The notes: generated by a model not told the origin, from the letters alone. Shown: positions 45,728 to 56,590, counted from the stretch's first letter. The stretch: 64,000 bases of DNA from Microbacter margulisiae (GCF_014192515.1 NZ_JACHYB010000001.1:806001-870000), one strand, 5' to 3'. A program made the numbers and translations.

Positions 45728-46510
45728 ATGCAAGAAGTTAGAGCAAAAAAACACTTAGGGCAGCATTTCCTCAAAGATAAAAACATTGCAGAACGTATCG
45801 TAAATAGCTTACTTATTTCCGAGCCGACACATGTTCTGGAAGTTGGGCCAGGAACTGGGGTTTTAACGGATCATTTGATACAAAACCCATTTATTGACCT
45901 CAACGCAGTTGAGATTGATGAGGAATCAGTTAGCTATCTAAGAAAAAGATATTCTAATCTGTCTATTATTGAAGGTGATTTTCTGTCCATGAATTTAATG
46001 GATTTGTTCAATGAAGAACAATTTTCTGTCATTGGAAATTTCCCGTACAACATATCCAGTCAAATTTTTTTCAAACTCTTGCCATTAAAAGATCAGGTTC
46101 CTATGATTGTATGCATGTTACAAAAAGAGGTAGCAGAACGCCTGGCATCTCCACCTGGCAATAAATCATATGGAATTTTAAGCGTCTTATTACAAGCATA
46201 CTATGAGATAGAATACTTGTTTACGGTTTCGGAGCATGTATTCACCCCCCCCCCAAAGGTTAAATCGGCTGTGATTCGGCTGAAACGAAATCAAATAATG
46301 TCGTTAAACTGTGATGAAGCTCTATTTAAAACGGTTGTAAAATTGGGTTTCAATCAAAGGCGCAAGACGCTAAGGAACGCATTAAAGCAAATGATCGGAA
46401 CATTCCCATCATCGCATCCGATGCTGGATAAAAGGGCTGAACAATTGAATGTGGCAGATTTTATTGACTTAACAAACTGGATCACAAACAATAAGAAACT
46501 AATGAATTAA
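45728..46510 (+). CDS. rsmA: 16S rRNA dimethyladenosine transferase
   Basis: A 260-residue enzyme (KsgA) that dimethylates two adjacent adenines near the 3' end of 16S rRNA. SAM-binding motif I is VLEVGPGTGVLTDHLI, motif IV is GNFPYNISSQIFFKLL, and the Rossmann acidic residue is in DLNAVEIDEESV. The C-terminal helical part contains FTPPPKVKSAVIRLKR and GFNQRRKTLRNALK. The codons for FTPPPK contain ten consecutive C residues (46,245-46,254), a slippage-prone tract, though the frame here is intact. Confidence 0.97.
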   Translation: MQEVRAKKHLGQHFLKDKNIAERIVNSLLISEPTHVLEVGPGTGVLTDHLIQNPFIDLNAVEIDEESVSYLRKRYSNLSIIEGDFLSMNLMDLFNEEQFSVIGNFPYNISSQIFFKLLPLKDQVPMIVCMLQKEVAERLASPPGNKSYGILSVLLQAYYEIEYLFTVSEHVFTPPPKVKSAVIRLKRNQIMSLNCDEALFKTVVKLGFNQRRKTLRNALKQMIGTFPSSHPMLDKRAEQLNVADFIDLTNWITNNKKLMN

Positions 46511-46650
46511 AATTCTAATCAACATTGTGTGACAACAACAGATGGATTTATAACTCGCCGTGGGGTGAAAACGAATGGCAAAAAATAAAAAAGATTATTT
46601 TTACACCCTATACATACGATATTTGCAATTTTCACGTTAACCAATACAAA

Positions 46651-47232
46651 ATGATTGAATACATTAAAGGAAATATTGTTGACCTAACGCCTATTTTTGT
46701 CACTATAGAAACAGGCGGAATTGGGTATTTGTTGCATATTACACTACCAACATATGTAGCACTCGAAAGCAAAAAAGAAGCACAAGTATATGTTTATGAA
46801 GCTATTAGAGAAGATGCGTATCAACTGTTCGGATTTTTGCATAAAACTGAAAGAGAATTATTTACACGTTTGGTTTCAGTTTCTGGTGTTGGAGCCAACA
46901 CTGCACGAATGATACTCTCGTCGCTTTCTGTTGATGAATTAATATCTGTGATTTTATCAGAGAACACATTGGCACTCAAAAATATAAAAGGCATTGGTAT
47001 TAAAACAGCCCAACGTATCATCATTGAATTAAAAGATAAAGTTGGAAAAATTACCGAAGGAGGCTCAATAACATCCATACCAAATAGTTCAATAAAAGAT
47101 GAGGCATTAACTGCTTTATTAATGTTGGGATTCAATCAAATACAGGCTCAAAAAACATTGACAAAGATTTTTACCGAAACGCCACGGTGTAGTGTCGAGG
47201 AAGCCATTCGCCTTGCATTAAAAATGTTATAA
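46651..47232 (+). CDS. ruvA: Holliday junction branch migration protein RuvA
   Basis: A 193-residue DNA-binding subunit started at MIEYIKGNIVDLTPIFVTIE; the frame is open 42 codons upstream but RuvA begins here. The OB-fold (1-65) is followed by two helix-hairpin-helix motifs, TRLVSVSGVGANTARMILSS and LKNIKGIGIKTAQRIIIELK, and a C-terminal helical domain (ALTALLMLGFNQIQAQKTL) that contacts RuvB. It binds four-way junctions as a tetramer. It lies between ksgA and sprA on the same strand. Confidence 0.96.
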   Translation: MIEYIKGNIVDLTPIFVTIETGGIGYLLHITLPTYVALESKKEAQVYVYEAIREDAYQLFGFLHKTERELFTRLVSVSGVGANTARMILSSLSVDELISVILSENTLALKNIKGIGIKTAQRIIIELKDKVGKITEGGSITSIPNSSIKDEALTALLMLGFNQIQAQKTLTKIFTETPRCSVEEAIRLALKML

Positions 47233-47264
47233 ATAACTAACCTTCATTAAACCAATAGTTTATA

Positions 47265-50200
47265 GTGAAGAAACTTCTTTTATTGACAGCATTTGTTAGT
47301 ATTCTGGCTGCAGTTGCAATCCCCCCGGCAACTATACAAAACAATTTGCCCGTTTCTTCCATAAACTCCAAAACCATTTCGTCGCAAAAATCACAAGACA
47401 CAACGCTTCATTTCCCAGTTAACAACTTGGACCATAAAGATTCAAGCGATCTGCTAAAAAAATATCCTGTTGATTTAAAAACACCTCAAAATATACAAAG
47501 CACCATTGTTTACAATCCTGGGGACGAACAGTATTATTTCTTCACAAAAGTGGGAAATATGAATATTGTGTCTCCTGTTATCATGGATAGCGCTCAGTAT
47601 ATGAGATACTCCATGGAAAAATCAATGCAATCGTATTGGAGGCAGCTAAACGACTCAACCCGGCAAACGGAAGATCAAAAGTTTGCAAAAACCGATTTAA
47701 GGTTCAGTCTGGGACCAGCGGATAAACTATTTGGGAAAGGAGGCGTTCAATTACATATGCAGGGATCGGCCGAAGTAGGATTCGGAGTTAAAACAAATTC
47801 TGTGGATAATCCTGTCTATACGGCAAGTCAGCGAAATCCACCTCCAGTATTTGATTTTAACGAAAAAATGCAGGCAAACGTCAATGGAAAAGTTGGAGAT
47901 AAACTGAATTTCAATCTTAATTACAACACAGAATCAACATTCTCCTATGATCAAAAAATGGTCAAATTGAATTATCAGGGAGACAAAGACGATTTTATTC
48001 GAAAAATAGAAGCCGGAAATGTAAGTATGCCACTTAATAGCGCCCTCATCAGCGGAAGCTCGGCTCTGTTTGGGGTCAAAGCTGAAATGCAATTTGGAAA
48101 GTTAAATGTAGTAGCAATCGCATCTCAGCAACAATCACAGACACAAACTGTAAACACGCAGGGAGGAGTCCAGACCACCAAGTTTCAATTGCGTGCTGAT
48201 CAATATGATGCAAATCGACATTTTTTTCTTTCTGCTTATTTTCGTAACCACTTTGAGCAATGGATGAGCCAACTACCTTATATCACATCAGGTATCAAAA
48301 TTACCCGTATTGAAGTATGGGTTACAAATAAACAAGGCAATTTTTCACAAGCTCGCAATATTTTGGCTTTTACTGATTTAGGGGAATCCACAAATCTATC
48401 TAACACTCACTGGACATTAAATTCTGCCCTACCTAATCCAGACAACGCAACAAATTCGCTCTATAAAGAAGTTTCTTCTTTAAATGGTGTACGTAACATC
48501 CAGTCTTCAATCTCAATTCTCAATACTCAATTTGGTAGTTATGGAATTACCGGTAGCCATGATTATGAAGAAGTGGAAAGCGCACGTCGTCTTGATCCTT
48601 CTGAATATACCCTTAACAGTTCCTTGGGATATATTTCATTACGGGCAAGATTAAATTCGGATGATGTTCTCGCTGTAGCTTATGAATATACACAAAATGG
48701 GAAAACTTATCAGGTAGGTGAGTTTTCAACCGATCAGGTTTCAGCACCACAGGCTTTAATAGTAAAACTCATTAAAAACACGAATCTGACACCATCAACT
48801 CCATTATGGAAGTTAATGATGAAAAATGTATATTATGTTGGTTCACAGCAAATTCAATCAGATCAGTTTAAACTCAATGTATTATATCAAAATGACTCGA
48901 CCGGTACAGCTGTCAATTATATCAACGTAGGGAACATACAACATACTCCGTTGCTGCAAGTCATGAATTTAGACAAACTGAATACAAAAAACGAACCACA
49001 TCCTGATGGAATATTTGATTACATTGAAGGTTATACGGTAGTTTCAAATGGAGGATATATTATTTTTCCTGAAAATGAGCCATTTGGAAGCTTTTTGACA
49101 TCAAAAATTGGAAATCCGGCTATTGCACAACAGTATGTTTTTCAACAACTATACGACTCTACATTAACATCTGCGCAGGAATATAGCAAAAACAACAAGT
49201 TCATCCTAAGCGGACAATACAAAGGGACGTCAGGTTCCCAAATACAACTGAATGCCACTAATATTCCCAGAGGATCAGTCGTAGTAACGGCCGGAGGTCA
49301 GACATTAATTGAAAATCAGGATTATGTGGTTGACTACACCATGGGAACTGTTACCATTTTAAATCAAAGTCTGTTAGACTCTGGAACAAATATAAGCGTC
49401 AAACTTGAAAACCAATCTGCATTTAGCCTGCAGCGAAAAACATTATTGGGAACTCATCTTGAATATGCTTTCAGCAAAAACTTCACATTGGGTGGTACTA
49501 TAATGCACCTTTCGGAAATGCCGCTAACCACAAATGTTAATTACGGAAGCGATCCGATTTCAAACACCATCTGGGGATTGAATACATCATATCACACAGA
49601 ATCTCAATGGTTAACAAACTTAGCAGACAAAATTCCATTGTTGAATCTAACCAAACCTTCAACTATTAATTTTAATGCTGAATACGCACAATTAATCCCA
49701 GGACATTCCAGTTCAATCAGCAAACAAGGGGTTGTCTATATTGACGACTTTGAAGCCACACAAACCGATATTGACTTAAGTTATCCATACAGCTGGTCAC
49801 TTGCCAGCACCCCATTTGACAACTCCAGTACAACTCTTTTTCCAGAAGCAGCGCTATCCAATAATGTCGATTATGGAAAAAATAGAGCGTTATTTAACTG
49901 GTTTACAATAGACCAGTCGGTATTTAACACAAATTCTTATTTAACACCTGCTTATATTCGAAACAATAAAAACCTACAATCCAACAACTTAACTAGGCCT
50001 GTGCTTGAACAGGAAATATTTCCGAACAAGCAAAATTTATATGGCACAACCTCTTACCTGCCTGTGTTGAATATTTCTTTTTATCCGACAGAACGAGGGC
50101 CTTTCAATGTTGACGCATATCCCACATCCTATAGTAAAGGTATTGATGCAGATGGAGGTTTACGGGATCCTCAATCCCGTTGGGGAGGTATCATGCGAGC

Positions 50201-53200
50201 TCTTCCTGTCACAAATTTTGAAACTGCCAACATTGAATATATTGATTTCTGGTTGATGGATCCATTTGTCAATGATTCTCTTAATCAAAATTCTGGAGGT
50301 GATCTTTACTTCAATTTAGGGGATGTTTCCGAAGATGTATTAAAGGCAGGATATAAATTTTTCGAAAACGGATTACCTGCCAATGGTGATACAACAGGGA
50401 CTATAACAACAGTTTGGGGCAGAGTTCCTACCATACAGTCAACTGTTTTAGCTTTCGATAATAGTCAGGATGCCCTGAAATATCAGGACGTCGGATTAGA
50501 CGGTTTATCCAAAGCTGATGAGTATAATTTCCCCACTTACAAATCATATCTCACGCAACTGAAATCCATACTTTCACCAGCTACCATTCAACGGTGGGAA
50601 AATGATCCTTTCTCTCCGTTTAACGATCCGGGAGGCGATCTGTATACCAGTTATCGAAGTTCATATTATGATAATGTTCAAGCCAGTATTTTAGATCGTT
50701 ACAAGCGCTTCAACGGGACAGAAGGAAATTCAACTAACGATCCGAACACAAGTGTTAGTACGGCAGCCACATCTCTACCAGACACATATGATATAAACCA
50801 TGATAATACACTTAATCAATCCGAGAACTATTACCAATATAAGGTTTCGCTACGTCGTCCCGATCTCAAGGTAGGCTCTGATTTTGTGGTTGATAAGATT
50901 ATTTCAAATGTGATTCTGAAAAACGGGAAACATAGCAATGTCACATGGTATCATTTCCAAATACCAATTCAGGATTATCAAAAACGGATAGGCAACATAT
51001 CCGATTTTTCTTCTATTCGTTTTATGCGTATGTTTTTAACTGATTTTCAAGACTCTACTTTTCTACGTTTTGGAACATTCAATTTAGTGCGTGGCGACTG
51101 GAGAAACTACACATTGCCTCTTTACAATATTCAGCAAACTCCAACAAGCAACGGACAATTAACAGTCAGTGCGGTGAATATTGAAGACGACGGGAATCGC
51201 GTTCCTGTTAATTATGTGTTACCTCCAGGAGTTACCCGTCAGGTGGATCCCAGTCAGCCTCAGGTTGTTCAAGAAAACGAACAATCACTAGCTTTGACTG
51301 TCAATAATTTAGCGCCAGGCGATGCACGGGCTGTCTATAAAAACACAAGTTATGATATGCGTAAATACAAACGTCTTCAAATGTTTACGCATGCCGAAGC
51401 GCTTCCGGATAACGCAACAAATCTACAGGATTATGAACTGACAGCGTTTATCCGTATTGGTTCCGATATGACCAACAATTATTATGAATATGATATCCCA
51501 TTAAAGATAACACCTCCAGGACATTATCAACAAAGTAACACGTCAGATGTTGAAACAGTTTGGCCTAATGAAAATGACTTTGATATTGATTTATCTGTTT
51601 TGACTAATCTTAAATTACAACGAAATCGTGAATTAGGCAAAAATGGATCAGCATCTTACACGCAACCCTACTCTTACTACGATCCTAATTCCCCAAAAGA
51701 CAAGGTGACCGTGCTTGGGAATCCAAGTCTGAGCGATGTAGAAACCGTTATGATCGGAATTCGAAATAATGGAAGAACCATCCAATCGGGCAATATATGG
51801 GTTGATGAATTCCGATTGACGGATTTTAACGAAAGCGGAGGTTGGGCAGGATTGGCGAATCTAAACATTGGTCTTGCCGATTTAGGAACTTTTAATTTTG
51901 CGGGTAAAGTTGTTACTGCCGGGTTTGGAGGTATAGAACAAAGCTTGATGGATCGCAGTCTCAACAATGATTATCAATATAATGCCTCGGCTATGTTACA
52001 ACTGGGGAAATTCTTTCCTGCCAAAGCACATGTGAGCATTCCGTTATATCTCTCAATGTCACAAGAGCTCACACAACCCAAATACAATCCATTGGATCAG
52101 GATATTTTATTAACAGACGCTTTAAAAAATGCCACCAGTGTTGCCCAGCAAGATTCCATTAAGGCTCTATCGCAAACCTGGCACACAACAAAAAGCTTAA
52201 ACATAACTAATGCAAAAATTGATATCCGAAGTAAAGAACCAAAATTATATGACCCTGCCAACTTTTCCATATCCTATCTTTACAATGAAACCTCAGATAA
52301 AGACCCAACAACACTCTATAGTTTCACAAAAAACTATCAGGCTGCATTTAACTATACCTTCAGTACTGCATCAAAACCATGGGAACCATTCAAGAAAAAC
52401 AAGAAGTTAAAATCCAAATTTCTCAAATGGCTGTCTGATTTTAATCTGAATTTCACCCCATCGTTAATTGCATACAACACAGATATTTCCCGTACCTACT
52501 CCCAATCTCAGGCACGCGATTTCGACATTATAAATTCCGGAGAAACACAAAGTAAGTATGATCTACTATCATTTAGCGATTTATTTTTGTGGAATAAACA
52601 CTTCGATTTTCGTTATAATCCTACGAAGGGCCTTTCGCTATCGTTCACCTCGACTACAAATTCAACAATTGACGAACCATATGTGCCGGTGGATAAAAAT
52701 CTATTTCCGGATGAATATAAACAGTGGAAAGATTCAATCAAAAAGAGTTTAGAAAACCTTGGCCGCCCGATTGCTTATCAGCAAATTTTCAATGCGTCTT
52801 ATCAGTTGCCATTTGATAAATTTCCTTATCTGGATTTCATCAATGGTCAGTTACAATATAATGCAAATTATAATTGGCAAACCGGAGTGACAACAACCAG
52901 CAATCTGAATGTTGGCAATGTTATCAGTAGTACTGCACAAACGCAAGGTAACGCACAGTTTAACTTTGAAATGCTTTACAATAAGATTCCCTATTTACGA
53001 TCTGTGAATCAAAGGTTTTCCAGCAACATAAGGAAAATACCTTTCAAATCAAGAACATTCAAGCAAAAAATTATGCTTAAGGATAACCAACCCGTTCATC
53101 TGATTCATCGATTAAACAGTGAAAAATTTATTATTTCAGCAGTTGATAGTGTTGGCCATCCTATTCCGATTTCATACAAAAAACTGGATCCAAATAGTAT

Positions 53201-54704
53201 TGAAATCAATCCTGTTATCAAAACAAAAACTGCAACTATTACCATAAAAACATTAGACCCTAATGATCTCAGTATAGCCCAGCAAATTGCATCATACGCC
53301 TCACGCATTTTAATGATGGTACGACAGGGAAGCGTCACATACAACTATAGTCAAAACGCAATGATTCCAGGCTTCACGGGGACAAGTAAATGGTTTGGAC
53401 AATCCAACGAAATGGGATCTACAGCTCCTGGGCTTGGATTTGCATTTGGATTCTTCGATAAAAGCTTTGTACAAAAGGCCTATAAAAAAGGTTGGTTGAT
53501 CAGCAATGACACAGTAGTTAATCCCGCCACCTATTCTACCACAAAAGATTTCAATGCACGTTTAAATCTCGAACCGCTACGTGGTCTGAGAATCGATCTG
53601 GGGCAACAATGGTCATCAGCTGGAGAAACTGAAACCCAATATATGTACCGGGGAATGCCGACCACATTCAGTGGCACATTACAAATGAGCTATATTGCTA
53701 TTAAAACAGCTTTTCAAAGTTCAGGAAACTTTTCAAACGGATATGCATCAAAAGCATACGAACAATTCAAAAGAAATCGAGTATTAGTAGCAAACATGTT
53801 GGCAGCCCGGTATGCCGGACAAGCTTATCCGACAACAGGATTTATGGCTGGATCTGCATTAGCAGGACAGACATACAATTCAAACTACGGAGGCATTAAC
53901 CTTGCTTCGCCCGATGTAATGATCCCTGCTTTTTTAGCTGCATATGGAGGACATTCTGTGAGTCAGAATAAGTTAGGTCTCTTCCCCAGTCTATTACAAT
54001 CGTTACCCAACTGGCGCATCTCATATGATGGGTTGTCCAATCTTCCATTCATAGCCAAATATTTACGTAGTCTAACACTCAATCATGCTTATACCTGCCA
54101 ATACACGATCGGAGCATATTCATCATATTCCAATTGGGTGGCAAATGCCAACGGCTATGGATTTGTGGAAGATGTCGAAAGTGGAAATCCTGTTCCTTCA
54201 TCACCTTATGACATCACGTCCGTCATGCTGACTGAAAACTTTTCTCCTTTAATTGGTATTGATGCAACATTAAAAAACAGCATGACTGCTCATCTTGAAT
54301 ATAGCACACAACGCAATTTATCGCTTAATATGACCAGCGATCAAATTATGGAGTCTGCGACAAAGGCATGGGTAGTAGGGCTCGGTTATATACTCAAAAA
54401 TTTCAATGTGATTCTAAACATTAAAAACAAGCAGTCGAAAGTGAGCAATGATTTAAATGTACGGTGTGACTTAGCAATCAGTAATACAAAAAGTTTACTT
54501 CGCAGCATTGATACAGACACCACACAGCCAGTTGATGGAGGCCTACTTACAACCATAAAATTGTCTGCTGATTATGTTTTGAGTTCAAGCTTAAACGTTC
54601 GGGCATTTTATGATCGTACGATGAGCAATCCATTGATCTCTAATTCATATTCAATGGCAAACTCTGACTTTGGCGTTACTTTCCGGTTTATGTTATCACG
54701 CTAA
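47265..54704 (+). CDS. sprA: SprA, outer-membrane translocon of the type IX secretion system
   Basis: A 2,479-residue protein from a GTG start with a signal peptide (KKLLLLTAFVSILAAVAIPP). In Flavobacterium the homologue forms a giant 36-strand barrel through which T9SS cargo crosses the outer membrane; in Porphyromonas it is called Sov. Family features include the N-terminal conserved block DLRFSLGPADKLFGKGGVQL, VSMPLNSALISGSSALFGVK and the central SKQGVVYIDDFEATQTDIDL. The repeated INFNAEYAQLIPG, ARVNLNL-like and barrel-strand sequences run to the terminal NSDFGVTFRFMLSR. Its size matches the family. It follows ruvA by 32 bp, an order common in Bacteroidetes. No other T9SS component is in the window. 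Confidence 0.95.
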   Translation: MKKLLLLTAFVSILAAVAIPPATIQNNLPVSSINSKTISSQKSQDTTLHFPVNNLDHKDSSDLLKKYPVDLKTPQNIQSTIVYNPGDEQYYFFTKVGNMNIVSPVIMDSAQYMRYSMEKSMQSYWRQLNDSTRQTEDQKFAKTDLRFSLGPADKLFGKGGVQLHMQGSAEVGFGVKTNSVDNPVYTASQRNPPPVFDFNEKMQANVNGKVGDKLNFNLNYNTESTFSYDQKMVKLNYQGDKDDFIRKIEAGNVSMPLNSALISGSSALFGVKAEMQFGKLNVVAIASQQQSQTQTVNTQGGVQTTKFQLRADQYDANRHFFLSAYFRNHFEQWMSQLPYITSGIKITRIEVWVTNKQGNFSQARNILAFTDLGESTNLSNTHWTLNSALPNPDNATNSLYKEVSSLNGVRNIQSSISILNTQFGSYGITGSHDYEEVESARRLDPSEYTLNSSLGYISLRARLNSDDVLAVAYEYTQNGKTYQVGEFSTDQVSAPQALIVKLIKNTNLTPSTPLWKLMMKNVYYVGSQQIQSDQFKLNVLYQNDSTGTAVNYINVGNIQHTPLLQVMNLDKLNTKNEPHPDGIFDYIEGYTVVSNGGYIIFPENEPFGSFLTSKIGNPAIAQQYVFQQLYDSTLTSAQEYSKNNKFILSGQYKGTSGSQIQLNATNIPRGSVVVTAGGQTLIENQDYVVDYTMGTVTILNQSLLDSGTNISVKLENQSAFSLQRKTLLGTHLEYAFSKNFTLGGTIMHLSEMPLTTNVNYGSDPISNTIWGLNTSYHTESQWLTNLADKIPLLNLTKPSTINFNAEYAQLIPGHSSSISKQGVVYIDDFEATQTDIDLSYPYSWSLASTPFDNSSTTLFPEAALSNNVDYGKNRALFNWFTIDQSVFNTNSYLTPAYIRNNKNLQSNNLTRPVLEQEIFPNKQNLYGTTSYLPVLNISFYPTERGPFNVDAYPTSYSKGIDADGGLRDPQSRWGGIMRALPVTNFETANIEYIDFWLMDPFVNDSLNQNSGGDLYFNLGDVSEDVLKAGYKFFENGLPANGDTTGTITTVWGRVPTIQSTVLAFDNSQDALKYQDVGLDGLSKADEYNFPTYKSYLTQLKSILSPATIQRWENDPFSPFNDPGGDLYTSYRSSYYDNVQASILDRYKRFNGTEGNSTNDPNTSVSTAATSLPDTYDINHDNTLNQSENYYQYKVSLRRPDLKVGSDFVVDKIISNVILKNGKHSNVTWYHFQIPIQDYQKRIGNISDFSSIRFMRMFLTDFQDSTFLRFGTFNLVRGDWRNYTLPLYNIQQTPTSNGQLTVSAVNIEDDGNRVPVNYVLPPGVTRQVDPSQPQVVQENEQSLALTVNNLAPGDARAVYKNTSYDMRKYKRLQMFTHAEALPDNATNLQDYELTAFIRIGSDMTNNYYEYDIPLKITPPGHYQQSNTSDVETVWPNENDFDIDLSVLTNLKLQRNRELGKNGSASYTQPYSYYDPNSPKDKVTVLGNPSLSDVETVMIGIRNNGRTIQSGNIWVDEFRLTDFNESGGWAGLANLNIGLADLGTFNFAGKVVTAGFGGIEQSLMDRSLNNDYQYNASAMLQLGKFFPAKAHVSIPLYLSMSQELTQPKYNPLDQDILLTDALKNATSVAQQDSIKALSQTWHTTKSLNITNAKIDIRSKEPKLYDPANFSISYLYNETSDKDPTTLYSFTKNYQAAFNYTFSTASKPWEPFKKNKKLKSKFLKWLSDFNLNFTPSLIAYNTDISRTYSQSQARDFDIINSGETQSKYDLLSFSDLFLWNKHFDFRYNPTKGLSLSFTSTTNSTIDEPYVPVDKNLFPDEYKQWKDSIKKSLENLGRPIAYQQIFNASYQLPFDKFPYLDFINGQLQYNANYNWQTGVTTTSNLNVGNVISSTAQTQGNAQFNFEMLYNKIPYLRSVNQRFSSNIRKIPFKSRTFKQKIMLKDNQPVHLIHRLNSEKFIISAVDSVGHPIPISYKKLDPNSIEINPVIKTKTATITIKTLDPNDLSIAQQIASYASRILMMVRQGSVTYNYSQNAMIPGFTGTSKWFGQSNEMGSTAPGLGFAFGFFDKSFVQKAYKKGWLISNDTVVNPATYSTTKDFNARLNLEPLRGLRIDLGQQWSSAGETETQYMYRGMPTTFSGTLQMSYIAIKTAFQSSGNFSNGYASKAYEQFKRNRVLVANMLAARYAGQAYPTTGFMAGSALAGQTYNSNYGGINLASPDVMIPAFLAAYGGHSVSQNKLGLFPSLLQSLPNWRISYDGLSNLPFIAKYLRSLTLNHAYTCQYTIGAYSSYSNWVANANGYGFVEDVESGNPVPSSPYDITSVMLTENFSPLIGIDATLKNSMTAHLEYSTQRNLSLNMTSDQIMESATKAWVVGLGYILKNFNVILNIKNKQSKVSNDLNVRCDLAISNTKSLLRSIDTDTTQPVDGGLLTTIKLSADYVLSSSLNVRAFYDRTMSNPLISNSYSMANSDFGVTFRFMLSR

Positions 54705-54803
54705 CGTGATATCTAAACACACATGTATTGTCATACTGCTTAAAAAGAGAACAACCATTTCCATTAAAAAATCACAATATAGTTTCTTGCAATAAAATAC
54801 ACT

Positions 54804-54811
54804 TATCTTTG
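54804..54811 (+). promoter_or_regulatory. TATCTTTG -7 promoter box
   Basis: Exact TAnnTTTG about 100 bp before the SQR-like gene. A CTTG at 54,786-54,789 is only 14 bases upstream, shorter than the ideal spacing. Confidence 0.5.
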
Positions 54812-54912
54812 TAAAAAACATCTTTGCCGGAAGCAGCATTAATAAAAACGATGTAATCTCGTATGCTAATTTCACAAAGTATTGTCCATGAAAATATTAA
54901 TATCTTCATCAT

Positions 54913-56370
54913 ATGGCAAAAATTGTTATACTCGGAGCAGGCATTGCAGGACATACAGCCGCAGCTTATTTACATCATAAACTCAACAAATCACATCAGA
55001 TTACAGTCGTAAGTCCTTCTGCATACTATCAGTGGATTCCTTCCAATATTTGGGTTGGCGTCGGAAAAATGCAGATGGAACAGGTGCGTTTCAATCTTAA
55101 CCCACTATACGATCGCTGGCACATCGATTTCCGGCAGGCAAAAGCAACGGCAATATATCCGGAGGGATATCTCCAACAAGCCGATCCATCAATTCTTATC
55201 GAATATACGAGCGGTGACAAGCAAGGGCAAACCGACATAATCAGCTATGACTACCTGATTAATGCCACTGGACCAAAACTAAACTTTGAAGCGACAGAAG
55301 GTCTTGGCCCAAAACAATATACATATTCCGTCTGTTCCGTTGATCACGCCACTTCCACATGGGAGGCATTACAAAATGTTATGGCACGCATGGAAAAGGG
55401 CGAAAAAATGAAACTCGTCATTGGCACAGGCCATCCTGCTGCAACTTGTCAGGGAGCAGCTTTTGAATATGCACTCAATGTTGCCTACGAAATTAATAAA
55501 CGGGGATTATCCAGGTTTGCAGAAATCACATGGTTGACTAATGAGTATGAGTTAGGCGATTTTGGAATGGGAGGAGCATTTATCCGTCGGAACGGATATA
55601 TTACTTCTGCAAAAGTTTTCAGTGAATCCATTCTTGCCGAATATGGCATTCGATGGATCACGCGAGCCGGAGTCAAAAAAATTGAGCCCAATGTAATTCA
55701 TTATGAGACGTTGGACGGCTCATTTCATACCCTGGACTTTGATTTTGCCATGCTCATTCCTTCTTTTAGCGGAGCTGGCATCAACGCATATAATCCGGTA
55801 GGAGAGCTGATCACCGATAAACTTTTTGCTCCGAGCGGGTTTATGAAAGTAGACGCAGATTATTCAGGAAAACCTTTCGAAGATTGGTCAGTTAACGATT
55901 GGCCTTCTACGTATCAAAATCCTGTATATCACAATATTTTTGCTGCAGGGATAGCCTTTGCTCCTCCACATCAAATTTCTAAACCATTTAAGTCAACCAA
56001 TGGAACAATCATTACACCAGCGCCTCCCCGTACTGGCATGCCTTCCGGAGTAATTGGAAAAATCGTAGCACAAAACCTGGTTGACATTATTCAAACAGGG
56101 GAAGAATCCTTTAAGCATAAAGCTTCCATGGGCAAAATGGGGGCGGCATGTATTATTTCAGCAGGATTTCATCTGTTGAAGGGGAATGCTGCAACATTAA
56201 CTGTATATCCGATTGTTCCCGATTGGGAAAAATATCCCCAATGGGGACGCAATATCAATTACACTGTTGGCAAAGCCGGTTTGGCTGGGCACTGGATAAA
56301 GCTTTTCATGCACTATATGTTCCTTTACAAAGCCAAGGGCAAACCATTTTGGTGGATGCTCCCCGAGTAA
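54913..56370 (+). CDS. Sulfide:quinone oxidoreductase-like FAD flavoprotein
   Basis: A 485-residue flavoprotein. The N-terminal dinucleotide fold IVILGAGIAGHTAAAYLHHK binds FAD; the second fold contains KLVIGTGHPAATCQGAAFEYALNVAYEI. YYQWIPSNIWVGVGKMQ and the quinone-side segment GVIGKIVAQNLVDIIQTGEE resemble sulfide:quinone oxidoreductases. Cys residues in YSVCSVDHA, ATCQGA and GAACIISAG are candidates for the redox-active set. It would oxidise sulfide and feed electrons to quinone at the cytoplasmic membrane face. It is followed 28 bp later by a tiny ORF. The DoxD-DoxA/DsrE operon at 26.7-28.2 kb points to the same theme of reduced-sulfur handling. Confidence 0.87.
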   Translation: MAKIVILGAGIAGHTAAAYLHHKLNKSHQITVVSPSAYYQWIPSNIWVGVGKMQMEQVRFNLNPLYDRWHIDFRQAKATAIYPEGYLQQADPSILIEYTSGDKQGQTDIISYDYLINATGPKLNFEATEGLGPKQYTYSVCSVDHATSTWEALQNVMARMEKGEKMKLVIGTGHPAATCQGAAFEYALNVAYEINKRGLSRFAEITWLTNEYELGDFGMGGAFIRRNGYITSAKVFSESILAEYGIRWITRAGVKKIEPNVIHYETLDGSFHTLDFDFAMLIPSFSGAGINAYNPVGELITDKLFAPSGFMKVDADYSGKPFEDWSVNDWPSTYQNPVYHNIFAAGIAFAPPHQISKPFKSTNGTIITPAPPRTGMPSGVIGKIVAQNLVDIIQTGEESFKHKASMGKMGAACIISAGFHLLKGNAATLTVYPIVPDWEKYPQWGRNINYTVGKAGLAGHWIKLFMHYMFLYKAKGKPFWWMLPE

Positions 56371-56398
56371 TTATAAACAGTTTAAAAACAATAAACCT

Positions 56399-56557
56399 AT
56401 GGCAAAAAATATTGTAAGAGGCTATTATGATGAAGCCTATCCACCTATTCCCACCAAAACAACGATGCACGTGCGTCGGAACGTTTTCTGGCAGGCTATT
56501 CAATTTGTAGTCTTAAATATCAAAATCTTACGTATCGTAGCAGGAGGTCATTCGTAA
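56399..56557 (+). CDS. Small conserved-looking ORF (52 aa) after the SQR-like gene
   Basis: ATG at 56,399 opens 52 codons: MAKNIVRGYYDEAYPPIPTK, then TTMHVRRNVFWQAIQFVVLN and IKILRIVAGGHS. The N-terminus is rich in Tyr and Pro, the middle is basic, and the C-terminal half is an amphipathic or membrane-associating helix. It starts 28 bp after the flavoprotein stop with no terminator between, so it is co-transcribed and may be a small partner or membrane anchor. I recognise no family, and the function is inferred from context. Confidence 0.6.
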   Translation: MAKNIVRGYYDEAYPPIPTKTTMHVRRNVFWQAIQFVVLNIKILRIVAGGHS

Positions 56558-56590
56558 CCGAAGAGCAAACGTTACGACTCAGTTCAAAAA

